This document shows positions 47,888 to 57,222 of a stretch of DNA of 64,000 bases, piece by piece. How positions within the stretch are numbered: position 1 is the first letter of the stretch; the number at the start of each line of letters is the position of its first letter. Made by a program: the position numbers and the translations under genes. This stretch comes from an uncultured Alphaproteobacteria bacterium (GTDB lineage Bacteria > Pseudomonadota > Alphaproteobacteria > Micavibrionales > CSBR16-224), in the NCBI GenBank assembly GCA_950054485.1, contig CATLPD010000001.1:480798-544797 (forward strand). Reading direction: 5' to 3'. The notes under the pieces are model-generated. The model was not told where the DNA came from. It saw only the letters and a list, made by a program, of their open reading frames with translations, and did not search any database.

Positions 47888-47901
47888 TTGATTTTTATCA
47901 A
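47888..47901. promoter_or_regulatory. FNR box TTGAT-TTTT-ATCAA
   Basis: Perfect palindrome; exactly 66 bp from each of the divergent start codons. Confidence 0.88.
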
Positions 47902-47967
47902 TTCCGGCTTTATTTCTATATTATTGTATTATACAAGGGGCTCTTAATAATAAAAGACATATAAGAA

Positions 47968-48723
47968 ATGGCTGAAATCAATCCCAATATCATTATGTTT
48001 CTTGAAGACCTACCTTTTTTCAAAGGTTTGGATCATCAGATTATATCAGATATTCTTAAAAACAGTACGATTCACGCGTATGATAAGGGGCAAGGTATCC
48101 TGCATAACGGGGATACCGCCACTCGACTATTTGTCATTCTTAATGGTTGGATAAAGCTATACAGAACGACGGAAGAGGGGGACGAGGCGATCATCGGATT
48201 ATTGACCAGGGGCGATATTTTTGGGGAGACGACTGTGTTTACAGATGGTATCCACAAGTATTCAGTAGAAGCTGCGGAAAAAAGTAAAATTATTGAGATT
48301 CCTTTAGCCCTAATGCGGAATTACGCAGAGAGTAATAATGAAATTATGTGCCGCATCATGAAATTAATGTCTCGGGAAATGCATAAATTACAGATGGAAA
48401 ACGAGCACATGGTTCTGATGAGCGCGTCGCAACGTGTAGGCTGCTTATTGTTACAATTATCATCAGGAATGAAGGGTGAGGGGGGCGTTTTCTCATTTCC
48501 TTTTGAAAAATCTCTGGCCGCCGCAAGGCTGGGTATGAAACCGGAGACCTTTTCACGGGCTTTGTCGCAACTGAAAGATTTCGGTGTTTCGGTAAAGGGA
48601 AACGAGGTTTCAATAAATAGCTTCAAATGCCTTGCTGGATTTGCATGTGGTCATTGTTCGGCCGATCTCCAGGGCTGTCAGGGCGCAAAACGCAAAGAAT
48701 GCCTTGGTAAGGGCTGCAATTAA
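47968..48723 (+). CDS. Crp/Fnr family transcriptional regulator with C-terminal Cys cluster
   Basis: cNMP-binding-like domain, HTH KPETFSRALSQL (FNR-type ExxSR), tail FKCLAGFACGHCSADLQGCQGAKRKECLGKGCN. Confidence 0.93.
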   Translation: MAEINPNIIMFLEDLPFFKGLDHQIISDILKNSTIHAYDKGQGILHNGDTATRLFVILNGWIKLYRTTEEGDEAIIGLLTRGDIFGETTVFTDGIHKYSVEAAEKSKIIEIPLALMRNYAESNNEIMCRIMKLMSREMHKLQMENEHMVLMSASQRVGCLLLQLSSGMKGEGGVFSFPFEKSLAAARLGMKPETFSRALSQLKDFGVSVKGNEVSINSFKCLAGFACGHCSADLQGCQGAKRKECLGKGCN

Positions 48724-48726
48724 GAT

Positions 48727-48768
48727 CAGAAGAAGTTCGAATAGATTCAGAAGAAGTTCGAATAGATA
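48727..48768. repeat. Tandem 21-bp repeat, 2 copies
   Basis: CAGAAGAAGTTCGAATAGATT / CAGAAGAAGTTCGAATAGATA. Confidence 0.9.
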
Positions 48769-48921
48769 AGGGGTATCCAGATCAATGATGTGGTCAAGGT
48801 TCCTTTGACACATTGATATCCAATCCACGCCCAGAACATATGTTTGCCGGGCTTTTTGAGTCTTATTTTTGATAGCATCTGTTTCATGGCCAAAGTTTAG
48901 AACGCACTTATTATGCCCGAC

Positions 48922-48935
48922 TTGACATTTATCAA
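48922..48935 (+). promoter_or_regulatory. FNR box TTGAC-ATTT-ATCAA upstream of ccoN
   Basis: One mismatch to TTGAT-N4-ATCAA; 71 nt before the ccoN ATG. Confidence 0.85.
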
Positions 48936-49006
48936 GTTGCTCACAAAATTTTCGATTATCTTCTCTATAAGTTTAATGGTGAAAACCGCAAAAACATGGA
49001 ATTAGC

Positions 49007-50446
49007 ATGGCAAACACCGCATTTGAAACACCCGTATATAATTATGATATTGTCCGTCGTTTTACAATCGCGACTGTATTCTGGGGGTTGGCAGGATTTT
49101 TGGTCGGGATTATTTTGGCCCTTCAACTTGCTTGGCCAGAATTTAACATTGAGCCTTGGTTTAATTTTGGCCGTTTGCGTCCGTTACATACCTCTGCAGT
49201 CATTTTTGCTTTTGGTGGTAATGCCTTGTTCGCGACCAGTTATTATGTCGTGCAGCGAACCTGTGGCGTCAGATTATGGAGCGATGGCCTCGCCAAATTC
49301 ACATTCTGGGGGTACCAGTTCTTTATTTTTATGGCCGGAACAGGTTATCTGTTGGGCATTAACCAGACAAAAGAATATGCAGAACCTGAATGGTATGCCG
49401 ATTTATGGCTGACAATTGTGTGGGTTGCGTACCTTATTGTGTATCTTATGACGGTTATTAAACGCCGTGAACCACATTTGTATGTCGCGAACTGGTTTTA
49501 TCTTGCTTTTATTATCACAGTTGCCGTTTTGCACATCGGAAATGGTTTGGCGCTACCGGTTGAATTTACAGGTATTAAAAGTTATTCCGCATTCTCCGGC
49601 GTTCAAAGTGCAATGATCCAATGGTGGTATGGTCACAATGCTGTCGGATTCTTTCTGACCGCGGGGTTTTTGGGCATGATGTATTATTTTGTACCAAAGC
49701 AGGCAAACAGGCCGATTTTCTCCTATAGGCTATCCATTATCCACTTCTGGTCGCTGATCTTTATTTATATATGGGCGGGGCCGCACCACTTGCATTATAC
49801 GGCCTTGCCGGTTTGGGCGCAGACGCTGGGCATGACGTTTTCGATCATGCTATGGATGCCATCATGGGGCGGTATGATTAATGGTGTTATGACCCTGTCC
49901 GGTGCCTGGGATAAGCTGCGAACAGATCCAATCTTGCGGTTTATGATTGTGGCCTTGGCATTCTATGGAATGAGCACCTTTGAAGGCCCCTTGATGTCAA
50001 TCCGTTCTGTGAATTCACTGTCCCACTATACAGACTGGACGATCGGGCATGTGCATTCAGGTGCCTTGGGTTGGGTTGGATTTATCACCTTTGGTGCGCT
50101 TTATTATCTGGTACCGCGCCTATGGGGTCGTGAACGTCTCTATTCGATCAAACTCGTCAATACGCATCTGTGGGTGGCAACAATCGGAATCGTTTTGTAT
50201 ATCGCAGCAATGTGGGTTTCCGGCATCATGCAGGGCCTGATGTGGCGTTCCTATGATGAAATGGGTTTCTTGCAATATTCATTTGTTGAAACGGTTATGG
50301 CGATGAAACCCTATTATATTATCCGTGTTATGGGCGGTGTCCTTTATTTCGCAGGAGCCGTCACCATGACATATAACTTCTGGCGCACAATCCGTGGGGA
50401 TGTCAGAAATGAAAATACAGATTTTAAAGTACGGAGCGCCGCATGA
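49007..50446 (+). CDS. ccoN: cbb3-type cytochrome c oxidase subunit I
   Basis: [92 protein letters not shown]. Confidence 0.98.
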   Translation: MANTAFETPVYNYDIVRRFTIATVFWGLAGFLVGIILALQLAWPEFNIEPWFNFGRLRPLHTSAVIFAFGGNALFATSYYVVQRTCGVRLWSDGLAKFTFWGYQFFIFMAGTGYLLGINQTKEYAEPEWYADLWLTIVWVAYLIVYLMTVIKRREPHLYVANWFYLAFIITVAVLHIGNGLALPVEFTGIKSYSAFSGVQSAMIQWWYGHNAVGFFLTAGFLGMMYYFVPKQANRPIFSYRLSIIHFWSLIFIYIWAGPHHLHYTALPVWAQTLGMTFSIMLWMPSWGGMINGVMTLSGAWDKLRTDPILRFMIVALAFYGMSTFEGPLMSIRSVNSLSHYTDWTIGHVHSGALGWVGFITFGALYYLVPRLWGRERLYSIKLVNTHLWVATIGIVLYIAAMWVSGIMQGLMWRSYDEMGFLQYSFVETVMAMKPYYIIRVMGGVLYFAGAVTMTYNFWRTIRGDVRNENTDFKVRSAA

Positions 50447-51222
50447 GCTGGACAGAAAAACACCAAAAACTCGAAAAGAACTCTATAGCGCTTTTGATCT
50501 TTATTATTATCACGATCATGATAGGCGGTTTGATCGAGGTTATTCCGTTATTCCGTCAAGAAACGGTGATTGAGCCCGTCAGTGGCGTGAGACCATATAC
50601 ACCGCTTGAGTTGATTGGACAAAACGTATATATGCGCGAGAACTGCGCTGTTTGTCACTCTCAGCAAATAAGACCGTTGCGCGATGAAGTCGTGCGTTAC
50701 GGCCATTATTCACTGGCGGCAGAAAGTATGTATGACTATCCATTCCAATGGGGCTCAAAACGAACGGGGCCTGATCTGGCGCGTGTTGGTGCAAAATATT
50801 CTGATGACTGGCATACCCAGCATTTAAGAGACCCGCGTTCATTGGTGCCTGAATCGATTATGCCGACATATGAATTTTTGATGCATAAGCCAGCCAGAAT
50901 CTATGACATTGATAAACATATGGCGACCTTGAAGAAATTGGGCGTGCCTTATACAGAGGAGATGATTAAACATGCCGAACATGATGCCTATACACAGGCA
51001 GCCGGAGAAGCGCGTGCAGATACCAGCGGCCTGATGGAGCGCTATGGCGAAGATGTTAATGCACGTGATTTTGATGGGCAGAAATTCACGACTTCCGAAA
51101 TGGATGCGTTGGTGGCTTACCTTCAAGTTTTGGGAACGATGGTTGATTTCAGCGAAGTTGAGCAAATCGATCCAGATGCAAAACTGGAAGAGCCAGAGAT
51201 GTCGGAGGAGGTCACAGAGTGA
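50443..51222 (+). CDS. ccoO: cbb3-type cytochrome c oxidase subunit II
   Basis: [32 protein letters not shown]; overlaps ccoN by 4 nt. Confidence 0.97.
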   Translation: MSWTEKHQKLEKNSIALLIFIIITIMIGGLIEVIPLFRQETVIEPVSGVRPYTPLELIGQNVYMRENCAVCHSQQIRPLRDEVVRYGHYSLAAESMYDYPFQWGSKRTGPDLARVGAKYSDDWHTQHLRDPRSLVPESIMPTYEFLMHKPARIYDIDKHMATLKKLGVPYTEEMIKHAEHDAYTQAAGEARADTSGLMERYGEDVNARDFDGQKFTTSEMDALVAYLQVLGTMVDFSEVEQIDPDAKLEEPEMSEEVTE

Positions 51223-51374
51223 TGGATTTTCTCAGCAATCATGCCGGATTGATAGGCCTTATATTTTTTGTATGTGTTTTTATGATTATGCTGGCCTATG
51301 TGTTCAGACCCGGATCAAAGCAGACTTACAAATCCCATGGCAATATCCCCTTTAAAGGAGACGATAATGGTTGA
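51222..51374 (+). CDS. ccoQ: cbb3 oxidase subunit CcoQ/FixQ-like
   Basis: [50 protein letters not shown]; one TM plus YVFRPGSK; TGATG overlap with ccoO. Not in ORF track (50 aa). Confidence 0.92.
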   Translation: MDFLSNHAGLIGLIFFVCVFMIMLAYVFRPGSKQTYKSHGNIPFKGDDNG

Positions 51375-52308
51375 TGAAAATAAAAAAGAAATTGATCAGG
51401 TTACAGGCGTTGAAACAACCGGCCATTCCTGGGATGGGTTGAAAGAACTAAATAATCCGTTGCCGCGCTGGTGGTTATGGATATTTTATATCACGATCAT
51501 CTGGTCAATCGGCTATTGGGTTGTTTATCCGGCATGGCCGACATTATCAGGTAATACAGAAGGTAAATTAAAATATTCACAATATGAAGCGCTGAAAACC
51601 AGTCAGGCTGAAATGGTGCAGCGTCAAGCGGCATATATTGACCAGTTTGAACGCGCCACCTTAGATGAAATTTTGGATGATGAAGAGCTTTACGCCTTTG
51701 CCAATGCAGGTGGCCGGGCTGCTTTCAAGGACAATTGTGCAACCTGTCATGGAACGGGTGCAGCCGGGTCGAAAGGTTATCCGAACCTGAATGACGATGA
51801 TTGGCTCTGGGGTGGTACGGTTTATGATATTCATCAAACCCTTCAATATGGTATTCGTGCCAATAATGATGATACGCGGGTATCCATTATGCTTGGTTTT
51901 GGTGAAGATGGTCTACTAACAAAGGAAGAAATCCAAGAAGTGGTTAAATATGTTCGGGATATCTCTGGTCAGGAATTTGAAGGGTCGACTGAAAAAGGAT
52001 CTGTAATTTTTAAACAGAACTGTACAGCCTGTCATGGTGATAATGGCAAGGGTAAACATGAATTTGGTGCGCCAAATTTGACGGATGCCATCTGGCTCTA
52101 TGGCGGGGACGTGGAAAGTCTGTATGAAACCATATATTATGGTCGTGCAGGTATGATGCCCGCATGGGATGGTAGACTGGATGATAATATGATTAAACAG
52201 CTGGCCATATATGTGCACCAGCTAGGCGGTGGGGAAGAGAGTGGTGAAAATGAAGAAACAGACTTCGACGCGCTTGGAGAAAAAGCCTCCGGACAACAAG
52301 CCGAATAA
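51367..52308 (+). CDS. ccoP: cbb3 oxidase di-heme subunit III
   Basis: NNPLPRWWLWIFYITIIWSIGYWVVYPAWP; two heme motifs CATCH and CTACH. Start at MVDENKK (51367) preferred over the ORF-track start 51298. Confidence 0.97.
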   Translation: MVDENKKEIDQVTGVETTGHSWDGLKELNNPLPRWWLWIFYITIIWSIGYWVVYPAWPTLSGNTEGKLKYSQYEALKTSQAEMVQRQAAYIDQFERATLDEILDDEELYAFANAGGRAAFKDNCATCHGTGAAGSKGYPNLNDDDWLWGGTVYDIHQTLQYGIRANNDDTRVSIMLGFGEDGLLTKEEIQEVVKYVRDISGQEFEGSTEKGSVIFKQNCTACHGDNGKGKHEFGAPNLTDAIWLYGGDVESLYETIYYGRAGMMPAWDGRLDDNMIKQLAIYVHQLGGGEESGENEETDFDALGEKASGQQAE

Positions 52309-53710
52309 ACCGTCTTATTTTGCCAAGCAGGAAAAGGTTTATCCCAAACGGGTATGGGGCAGGTTTCGCAAATTAAAATGGATTGCAATGATAATTACTC
52401 TTGCGATTTATTACCTGACCCCTTTTATACGCTGGGATCGCGGACCCTATATGCCTGATCAGGCTGTTCTGATTGACCTTCCTAATCGCAAAGCCTATTG
52501 GTTCTGGATCGAGATATGGCCGCAGGAAGTTTATATTCTTACAGGCTTATTGATATTAGCAGCGGTAGCCCTGTTTTTTGTTACGGCCTTGTTTGGTCGT
52601 GTCTGGTGCGGATATTTTTGCCCCCAGACAGTGTGGACAGATTTATTTGTATGGGTTGAACGCATTGTCCAAGGTGACCGTAATGCTCGAAAAAAATTGC
52701 ATAATAGCCCATGGAACTGGGACAAGATCAAAAAAATATCTCTAACGCACTTTTTATGGCTTGTTATTGCATGGTGTACCGCCGGATCGTTCGTTTTATA
52801 TTTCAATGACGCACCTGAGCTTGTTCTCAGCTTTTTCCGCTTTGATGTTTCTCCGACTGTATTGGTATTTATTGTAGGATTGACACTCAGTACCTATTTG
52901 ATGGCAGGCTTTGCGCGTGAGCAGGTTTGCACATATATGTGCCCCTATGCACGTTTCCAATCAGCCATGTTCGATGAAGATACCCTTATCATTGGCTATG
53001 ATGAAGAAAGGGGCGAGCCGCGCGGAAAGCATAAAAAAGGTGAAAGCTGGGACGGGCGTGGGCATTGTATTGACTGCACGGCCTGTGTACAGGTCTGCCC
53101 GGTCGGGATAGATATTCGCGAAGGGCTGCAGATGGAGTGTATAGCCTGCGGCCTGTGTGTGGATGCTTGCAATAACATTATGGATTTGGTTAATTTGCCA
53201 CCAGATCTGATCCGATATGATACGTTGAACCATTTGGAGGCAAAGAAAAAAGGCGGTAATGAGAAGTTTAATATCTTGCGCTTGCGCAGTCTTTACTATG
53301 CTTTGATACTTTTAGCTGTTGGGCTTGTTATGCTGTATGCTCTCTGGACACGACCGCTTGTTGAACTTCATGCTATGCATGATCGTAACCCTGTGTTTGT
53401 TAAGCTATCTGATGGCGAAATTCGTAATAAATACACAATTAAAATTCTAAACAAAACGCACGATCATCATGACTTTATTATCAGTCTCAATGACTTTGAA
53501 AATGCCAGTTTGGACGTTATCGGATCAAAGGGCGTCGATAGTGAACATCTTCACGTTAAGGCGGGAGAAGTCGGCACGTTTAAAATTGCTGTAAAAGCCC
53601 CTCCGCAGGGTCAGAATTCAATAGATGCCACGCTTGAAATACTTTCACACGGTGGGGGATTGAAAGCCGAGCAAGATATTCAATTTATCAGCCGATTAGG
53701 TGGTCAATGA
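52250..53710 (+). CDS. ccoG: Cytochrome c oxidase accessory protein CcoG/FixG
   Basis: GRVWCGYFCPQTVWTDLFVWVERIVQG; CIDCTACVQVCPVGIDIREGLQMECIACGLCVDAC. ORF track starts at 52229 (GTG). Confidence 0.96.
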   Translation: MKKQTSTRLEKKPPDNKPNKPSYFAKQEKVYPKRVWGRFRKLKWIAMIITLAIYYLTPFIRWDRGPYMPDQAVLIDLPNRKAYWFWIEIWPQEVYILTGLLILAAVALFFVTALFGRVWCGYFCPQTVWTDLFVWVERIVQGDRNARKKLHNSPWNWDKIKKISLTHFLWLVIAWCTAGSFVLYFNDAPELVLSFFRFDVSPTVLVFIVGLTLSTYLMAGFAREQVCTYMCPYARFQSAMFDEDTLIIGYDEERGEPRGKHKKGESWDGRGHCIDCTACVQVCPVGIDIREGLQMECIACGLCVDACNNIMDLVNLPPDLIRYDTLNHLEAKKKGGNEKFNILRLRSLYYALILLAVGLVMLYALWTRPLVELHAMHDRNPVFVKLSDGEIRNKYTIKILNKTHDHHDFIISLNDFENASLDVIGSKGVDSEHLHVKAGEVGTFKIAVKAPPQGQNSIDATLEILSHGGGLKAEQDIQFISRLGGQ

Positions 53711-54180
53711 CAGAGACGAAAATACCGTTAAGTGGTAAGAGGGTGTTACTGTATTTCATCTTGTTTTTTGGGCTTGTTGCCGCGATGGATACAATCTTTA
53801 TCACGCTGGCGACAAAAACACATACAGGGGTGGTTGCGGACCAAGCTTACGAACGTGGGCTTGCCCTTAATAAATGGGAAGATGCCGCAAAGCAAGAACT
53901 CGACCTTACCTCAAAGGCTGAAATAACCTTTCAAAAAATCAGATTTCATATCGAGGATAATAATAAAACTATTATCGAAGATGCTGATGTTAAAGTGCAT
54001 GGTATGTTGACAAATAACGATAAAACGGATTTTAAACTGCCTTTGAAATATATCGGAGGTGGTTGGTATGAAATTGACATGATCTGGCCGCAACGGGGGA
54101 AATGGGATTTGTTCTTCACCGTCAAAACACCTGACGGATCATTCTATAAAAAAGAAAGTTACAGGTATCTTCCGAAATGA
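53707..54180 (+). CDS. ccoH: FixH/CcoH family protein
   Basis: N-terminal TM; YERGLALNKWEDA; position between ccoG and ccoI; 4-nt overlaps. Confidence 0.9.
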   Translation: MTETKIPLSGKRVLLYFILFFGLVAAMDTIFITLATKTHTGVVADQAYERGLALNKWEDAAKQELDLTSKAEITFQKIRFHIEDNNKTIIEDADVKVHGMLTNNDKTDFKLPLKYIGGGWYEIDMIWPQRGKWDLFFTVKTPDGSFYKKESYRYLPK

Positions 54181-56303
54181 CCGAAAGTTTATCAAACGCA
54201 GTCGTCATGGTCGAAGGTTTGCATTGTGCAGGATGCATTCGCAAAATTGAGTCTGCCTTTGAAAAAGATCCAGACATTGAAACGGCGCGGGTAAATTTTT
54301 CGAACCATCGCCTTTACCTTGTCTGGAATGGGCCGCAGGAAAAGGTTGAAACCTATATCAAGCGTGTTCAGAATTTAGGATTTGGAGCCTACCCCTTTTC
54401 GCCCGATGAAGAGGTTGAGTTAAAAAAAGCACAACAGAAAAGAATTTTGCTTGCGCTGGCTGTGGCGGGATTTGCCATGGGAAATGTGATGCTGATTTCA
54501 ATCGCATTGTGGATTACTGATATTGATACTATGGGTGAAGGGACGCGTCAGCTTTTGCAATGGCTCTCAGCATTGATTGCTTTGCCAGCAATTTTTTTCT
54601 CAGGCCAATTGTTTTTTCAATCTGCATATAAAGCGCTCAGCCATAGTAAAACAAATATGGATGTGCCGATTTCGGTTGCCTTGATTTTAACAACAGCGAT
54701 TAGCTTGTGGGGCATGTTTAATCATCAGGAACATATTTATTTTGATTCCGCCTTGATGCTGATGTTTTTTTTACTAGTGGGGCGATATCTGGATATGCGT
54801 GCGCAGGGGCAAGCTACGCAGGCAGCAACAGATATTCTGGGTCACTTAAATGAAACCTATACAGGTATAAATTCTAATGGCGATAAAACAGAATACCGTG
54901 TTTCTGATCTTTTGCCGGGTATGGAGATTGTTATTGAAGCGGGGCGTCGTTTTCCGGTCGATGGTATTGTGGTCAAAGGGGAAAGTGATGTAGATGCTGC
55001 TCTAATTACCGGCGAAACGCTGCCTGTAAATATTGAAAAAGGAACAAATCTTTATGCCGGCACAATTAATCTTTCGGCACCGGTTATATTTAAAGTGCAA
55101 AAGATTGCTGATGAGTCTGTGACCGAAAAAATAAAGACCTTACTGGGCCAGGCAACAAAAAACAAATCGACCTATATGCGTATTGCAGACAGAGCAGCAC
55201 AGATATATACGCCGTTGGTTCACAGTCTTGCCTTAATTACTTTTGTCTTTTGGCTGTTTTATATGAAAGCCGATTGGCAAACATCGCTGATGATTGCGGT
55301 TAGTGTGTTGATAATCACCTGCCCATGCGCATTGGGGCTTGCAGTTCCTGTCGTGCATGTTTTGGCTATCGGGAAGCTTTTGAAAAAAGGAGTGATTTTA
55401 AAATCCGGCGATGCACTGGAGCGCTTGCAAAAAATCACGAATATAGTTTTTGACAAGACAGGCGTTCTGACGACAGGACAGGCACAATTGATGGATGATT
55501 ATGATCAGGATATTTTTAAGAAGGCGGCATCATTGGCGCTGCACAGTCATCATCCTTTATCAAAAGCTTTGGTGAAAGCTTATGATGGTGAAACCGCTGA
55601 AATGACTAATATCATCGAATATCCTGGCAAAGGAATTGAGGGTCAATATAAAGGTCGTGTGGTAAGACTTGGCCGTAGGGGGTGGATTGCACCAGATATT
55701 GAAAATGACAATGCATCAGTTCAAACGTGGTTTGATGATGGTCATGTTCAAACACCGTTTTATTTTTCGGATAGTCTTCGTAACAACGCGTCAGAAACTA
55801 TTAAATATTTTAAATCGCAGAATATAGAAGTCTCTTTATTGACTGGTGATAAAAAAGATCAGGCTAATAAAATTGCTACACAGTCAAATATAAATGATGT
55901 TCACGCAGAAAAATTGCCCGAAGATAAATTTGATTTTATTGAAAACTTTTCAAAGCAAAATAAGAAATCATTAATGGTCGGAGATGGTCTGAATGATGCA
56001 GCGGCGCTGGCTGCAGCAGATGTGTCAATGGCGCCATCCAGTGCTGTTGACCTGACACAAGATACGGCAGATATTGTCTTTATGGGAGACAGCCTGGAAC
56101 CTGTTAAAGCAACGTATAAAATTGCACGACATTCGCAAAAAATGGTGAAACAGAACTTTACATTGGCGGTAGTTTATAATGTGATCGCCATTCCTTTTGC
56201 AATGGGGGGTTTTGTTACCCCCGTTATTGCCGCAATTGCCATGTCGGCATCATCCCTGATCGTAATTGCAAATTCATTCCGATTAAACAGGGTTCAATTA
56301 TGA
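54177..56303 (+). CDS. ccoI: Cation (Cu)-translocating P-type ATPase CcoI/FixI
   Basis: HMA-like GLHCAGCIRKIES; ITCPCALGLAVP; FDKTGVLTTG; MVGDGLNDAAALAAADVSMA. Confidence 0.96.
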   Translation: MTESLSNAVVMVEGLHCAGCIRKIESAFEKDPDIETARVNFSNHRLYLVWNGPQEKVETYIKRVQNLGFGAYPFSPDEEVELKKAQQKRILLALAVAGFAMGNVMLISIALWITDIDTMGEGTRQLLQWLSALIALPAIFFSGQLFFQSAYKALSHSKTNMDVPISVALILTTAISLWGMFNHQEHIYFDSALMLMFFLLVGRYLDMRAQGQATQAATDILGHLNETYTGINSNGDKTEYRVSDLLPGMEIVIEAGRRFPVDGIVVKGESDVDAALITGETLPVNIEKGTNLYAGTINLSAPVIFKVQKIADESVTEKIKTLLGQATKNKSTYMRIADRAAQIYTPLVHSLALITFVFWLFYMKADWQTSLMIAVSVLIITCPCALGLAVPVVHVLAIGKLLKKGVILKSGDALERLQKITNIVFDKTGVLTTGQAQLMDDYDQDIFKKAASLALHSHHPLSKALVKAYDGETAEMTNIIEYPGKGIEGQYKGRVVRLGRRGWIAPDIENDNASVQTWFDDGHVQTPFYFSDSLRNNASETIKYFKSQNIEVSLLTGDKKDQANKIATQSNINDVHAEKLPEDKFDFIENFSKQNKKSLMVGDGLNDAAALAAADVSMAPSSAVDLTQDTADIVFMGDSLEPVKATYKIARHSQKMVKQNFTLAVVYNVIAIPFAMGGFVTPVIAAIAMSASSLIVIANSFRLNRVQL

Positions 56304-56455
56304 GTGTTTTGATATATTTGATACCTCTGGCTTTGTTATTGGGTGCGATTGGTTTGGGCGCTTTTGTCTGGAGTTTAAAATCTGGTCAATACGATGATCT
56401 GGAAGGGGCATCACACAGAATTTTAAACGATGATGATGAAAATAATTTGCAATAA
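56300..56455 (+). CDS. ccoS: cbb3 oxidase maturation protein CcoS
   Basis: MSVLIYLIPLALLLGAIGLGAFVWSLKSGQYDDLEGASHRILNDDDENNLQ: FxWSLKSGQYDDLEGAxxRIL signature. Not in ORF track (51 aa). Confidence 0.95.
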   Translation: MSVLIYLIPLALLLGAIGLGAFVWSLKSGQYDDLEGASHRILNDDDENNLQ

Positions 56456-56469
56456 TTGACATTCATCAA
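56456..56469 (+). promoter_or_regulatory. FNR box TTGAC-ATTC-ATCAA upstream of OmpW
   Basis: 61 nt before the OmpW ATG. Confidence 0.82.
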
Positions 56470-56530
56470 ATCGCGGAATTACAGCTTTGATAGACTTCCC
56501 TTGTAATAAACACAAGAAGGAAGGTGTCCT

Positions 56531-57172
56531 ATGAAAACGGCAATTAAAGCAATATCACTAGCGTTACTATTAGGTGGCTTGATGAGCGCTCCCGCACAAG
56601 CAAAAGATTTTGAAGATGGCTATCTGGATAAAGATCGTTTTCAGTTGCGCGTACGTGGAATTGGCGTTTTACCGACAGGCGGCGGATCGACGACTATCGG
56701 TGGTTCACCCGATGCCGACAACGCATATGTTCCGGAAGTCGATTTAACTTATTTTTTTACGGACCATATTGCAGCGGAATTAATTGCGGCAACATCCCCG
56801 CATGACTTGTCACTAAGAACCGGGGCAGGGCGTGTTGACCTTGGTGATACTATGATCCTGCCGCCGACCTTGACGTTGCAATACCACTTTACACCAGATC
56901 AGAAATTCAGCCCGTATGTTGGCGCAGGCATAAATTATACGCTTCCATATGCTGAAAAAGGTGCCGGGGCTACAACATTAGAAGCTGACGGCAGCTTTGG
57001 CTATGCGCTACAGGCGGGGACAGATTATTGGTTTAATGATACCTGGGGCGTTAATTTCGATGTTAAAAAGATTTGGGTTGATGTAGATGCTTCTATAAAT
57101 AACGGTGCAATCCGCGGGAACGTAGAATTGAATCCATGGGTTGTGGGTACCGGAATATCTTACAGATTTTAA
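56531..57172 (+). CDS. OmpW family outer membrane protein
   Basis: Signal peptide ending AQAK; FQLRVRGIGVLPTGGG; YFFTDHIAAELIAATSPHD; YVGAGINYT; terminal F. Confidence 0.93.
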   Translation: MKTAIKAISLALLLGGLMSAPAQAKDFEDGYLDKDRFQLRVRGIGVLPTGGGSTTIGGSPDADNAYVPEVDLTYFFTDHIAAELIAATSPHDLSLRTGAGRVDLGDTMILPPTLTLQYHFTPDQKFSPYVGAGINYTLPYAEKGAGATTLEADGSFGYALQAGTDYWFNDTWGVNFDVKKIWVDVDASINNGAIRGNVELNPWVVGTGISYRF

Positions 57173-57189
57173 GTATCCCCCACTTAATA

Positions 57190-57222
57190 AGCCCGGTATC
57201 GAAAGGTATCGGGCTATTTTTA
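57190..57222. terminator. Rho-independent terminator
   Basis: AGCCCGGTATCGAAAGGTATCGGGCT followed by ATTTTTAT. Confidence 0.8.
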
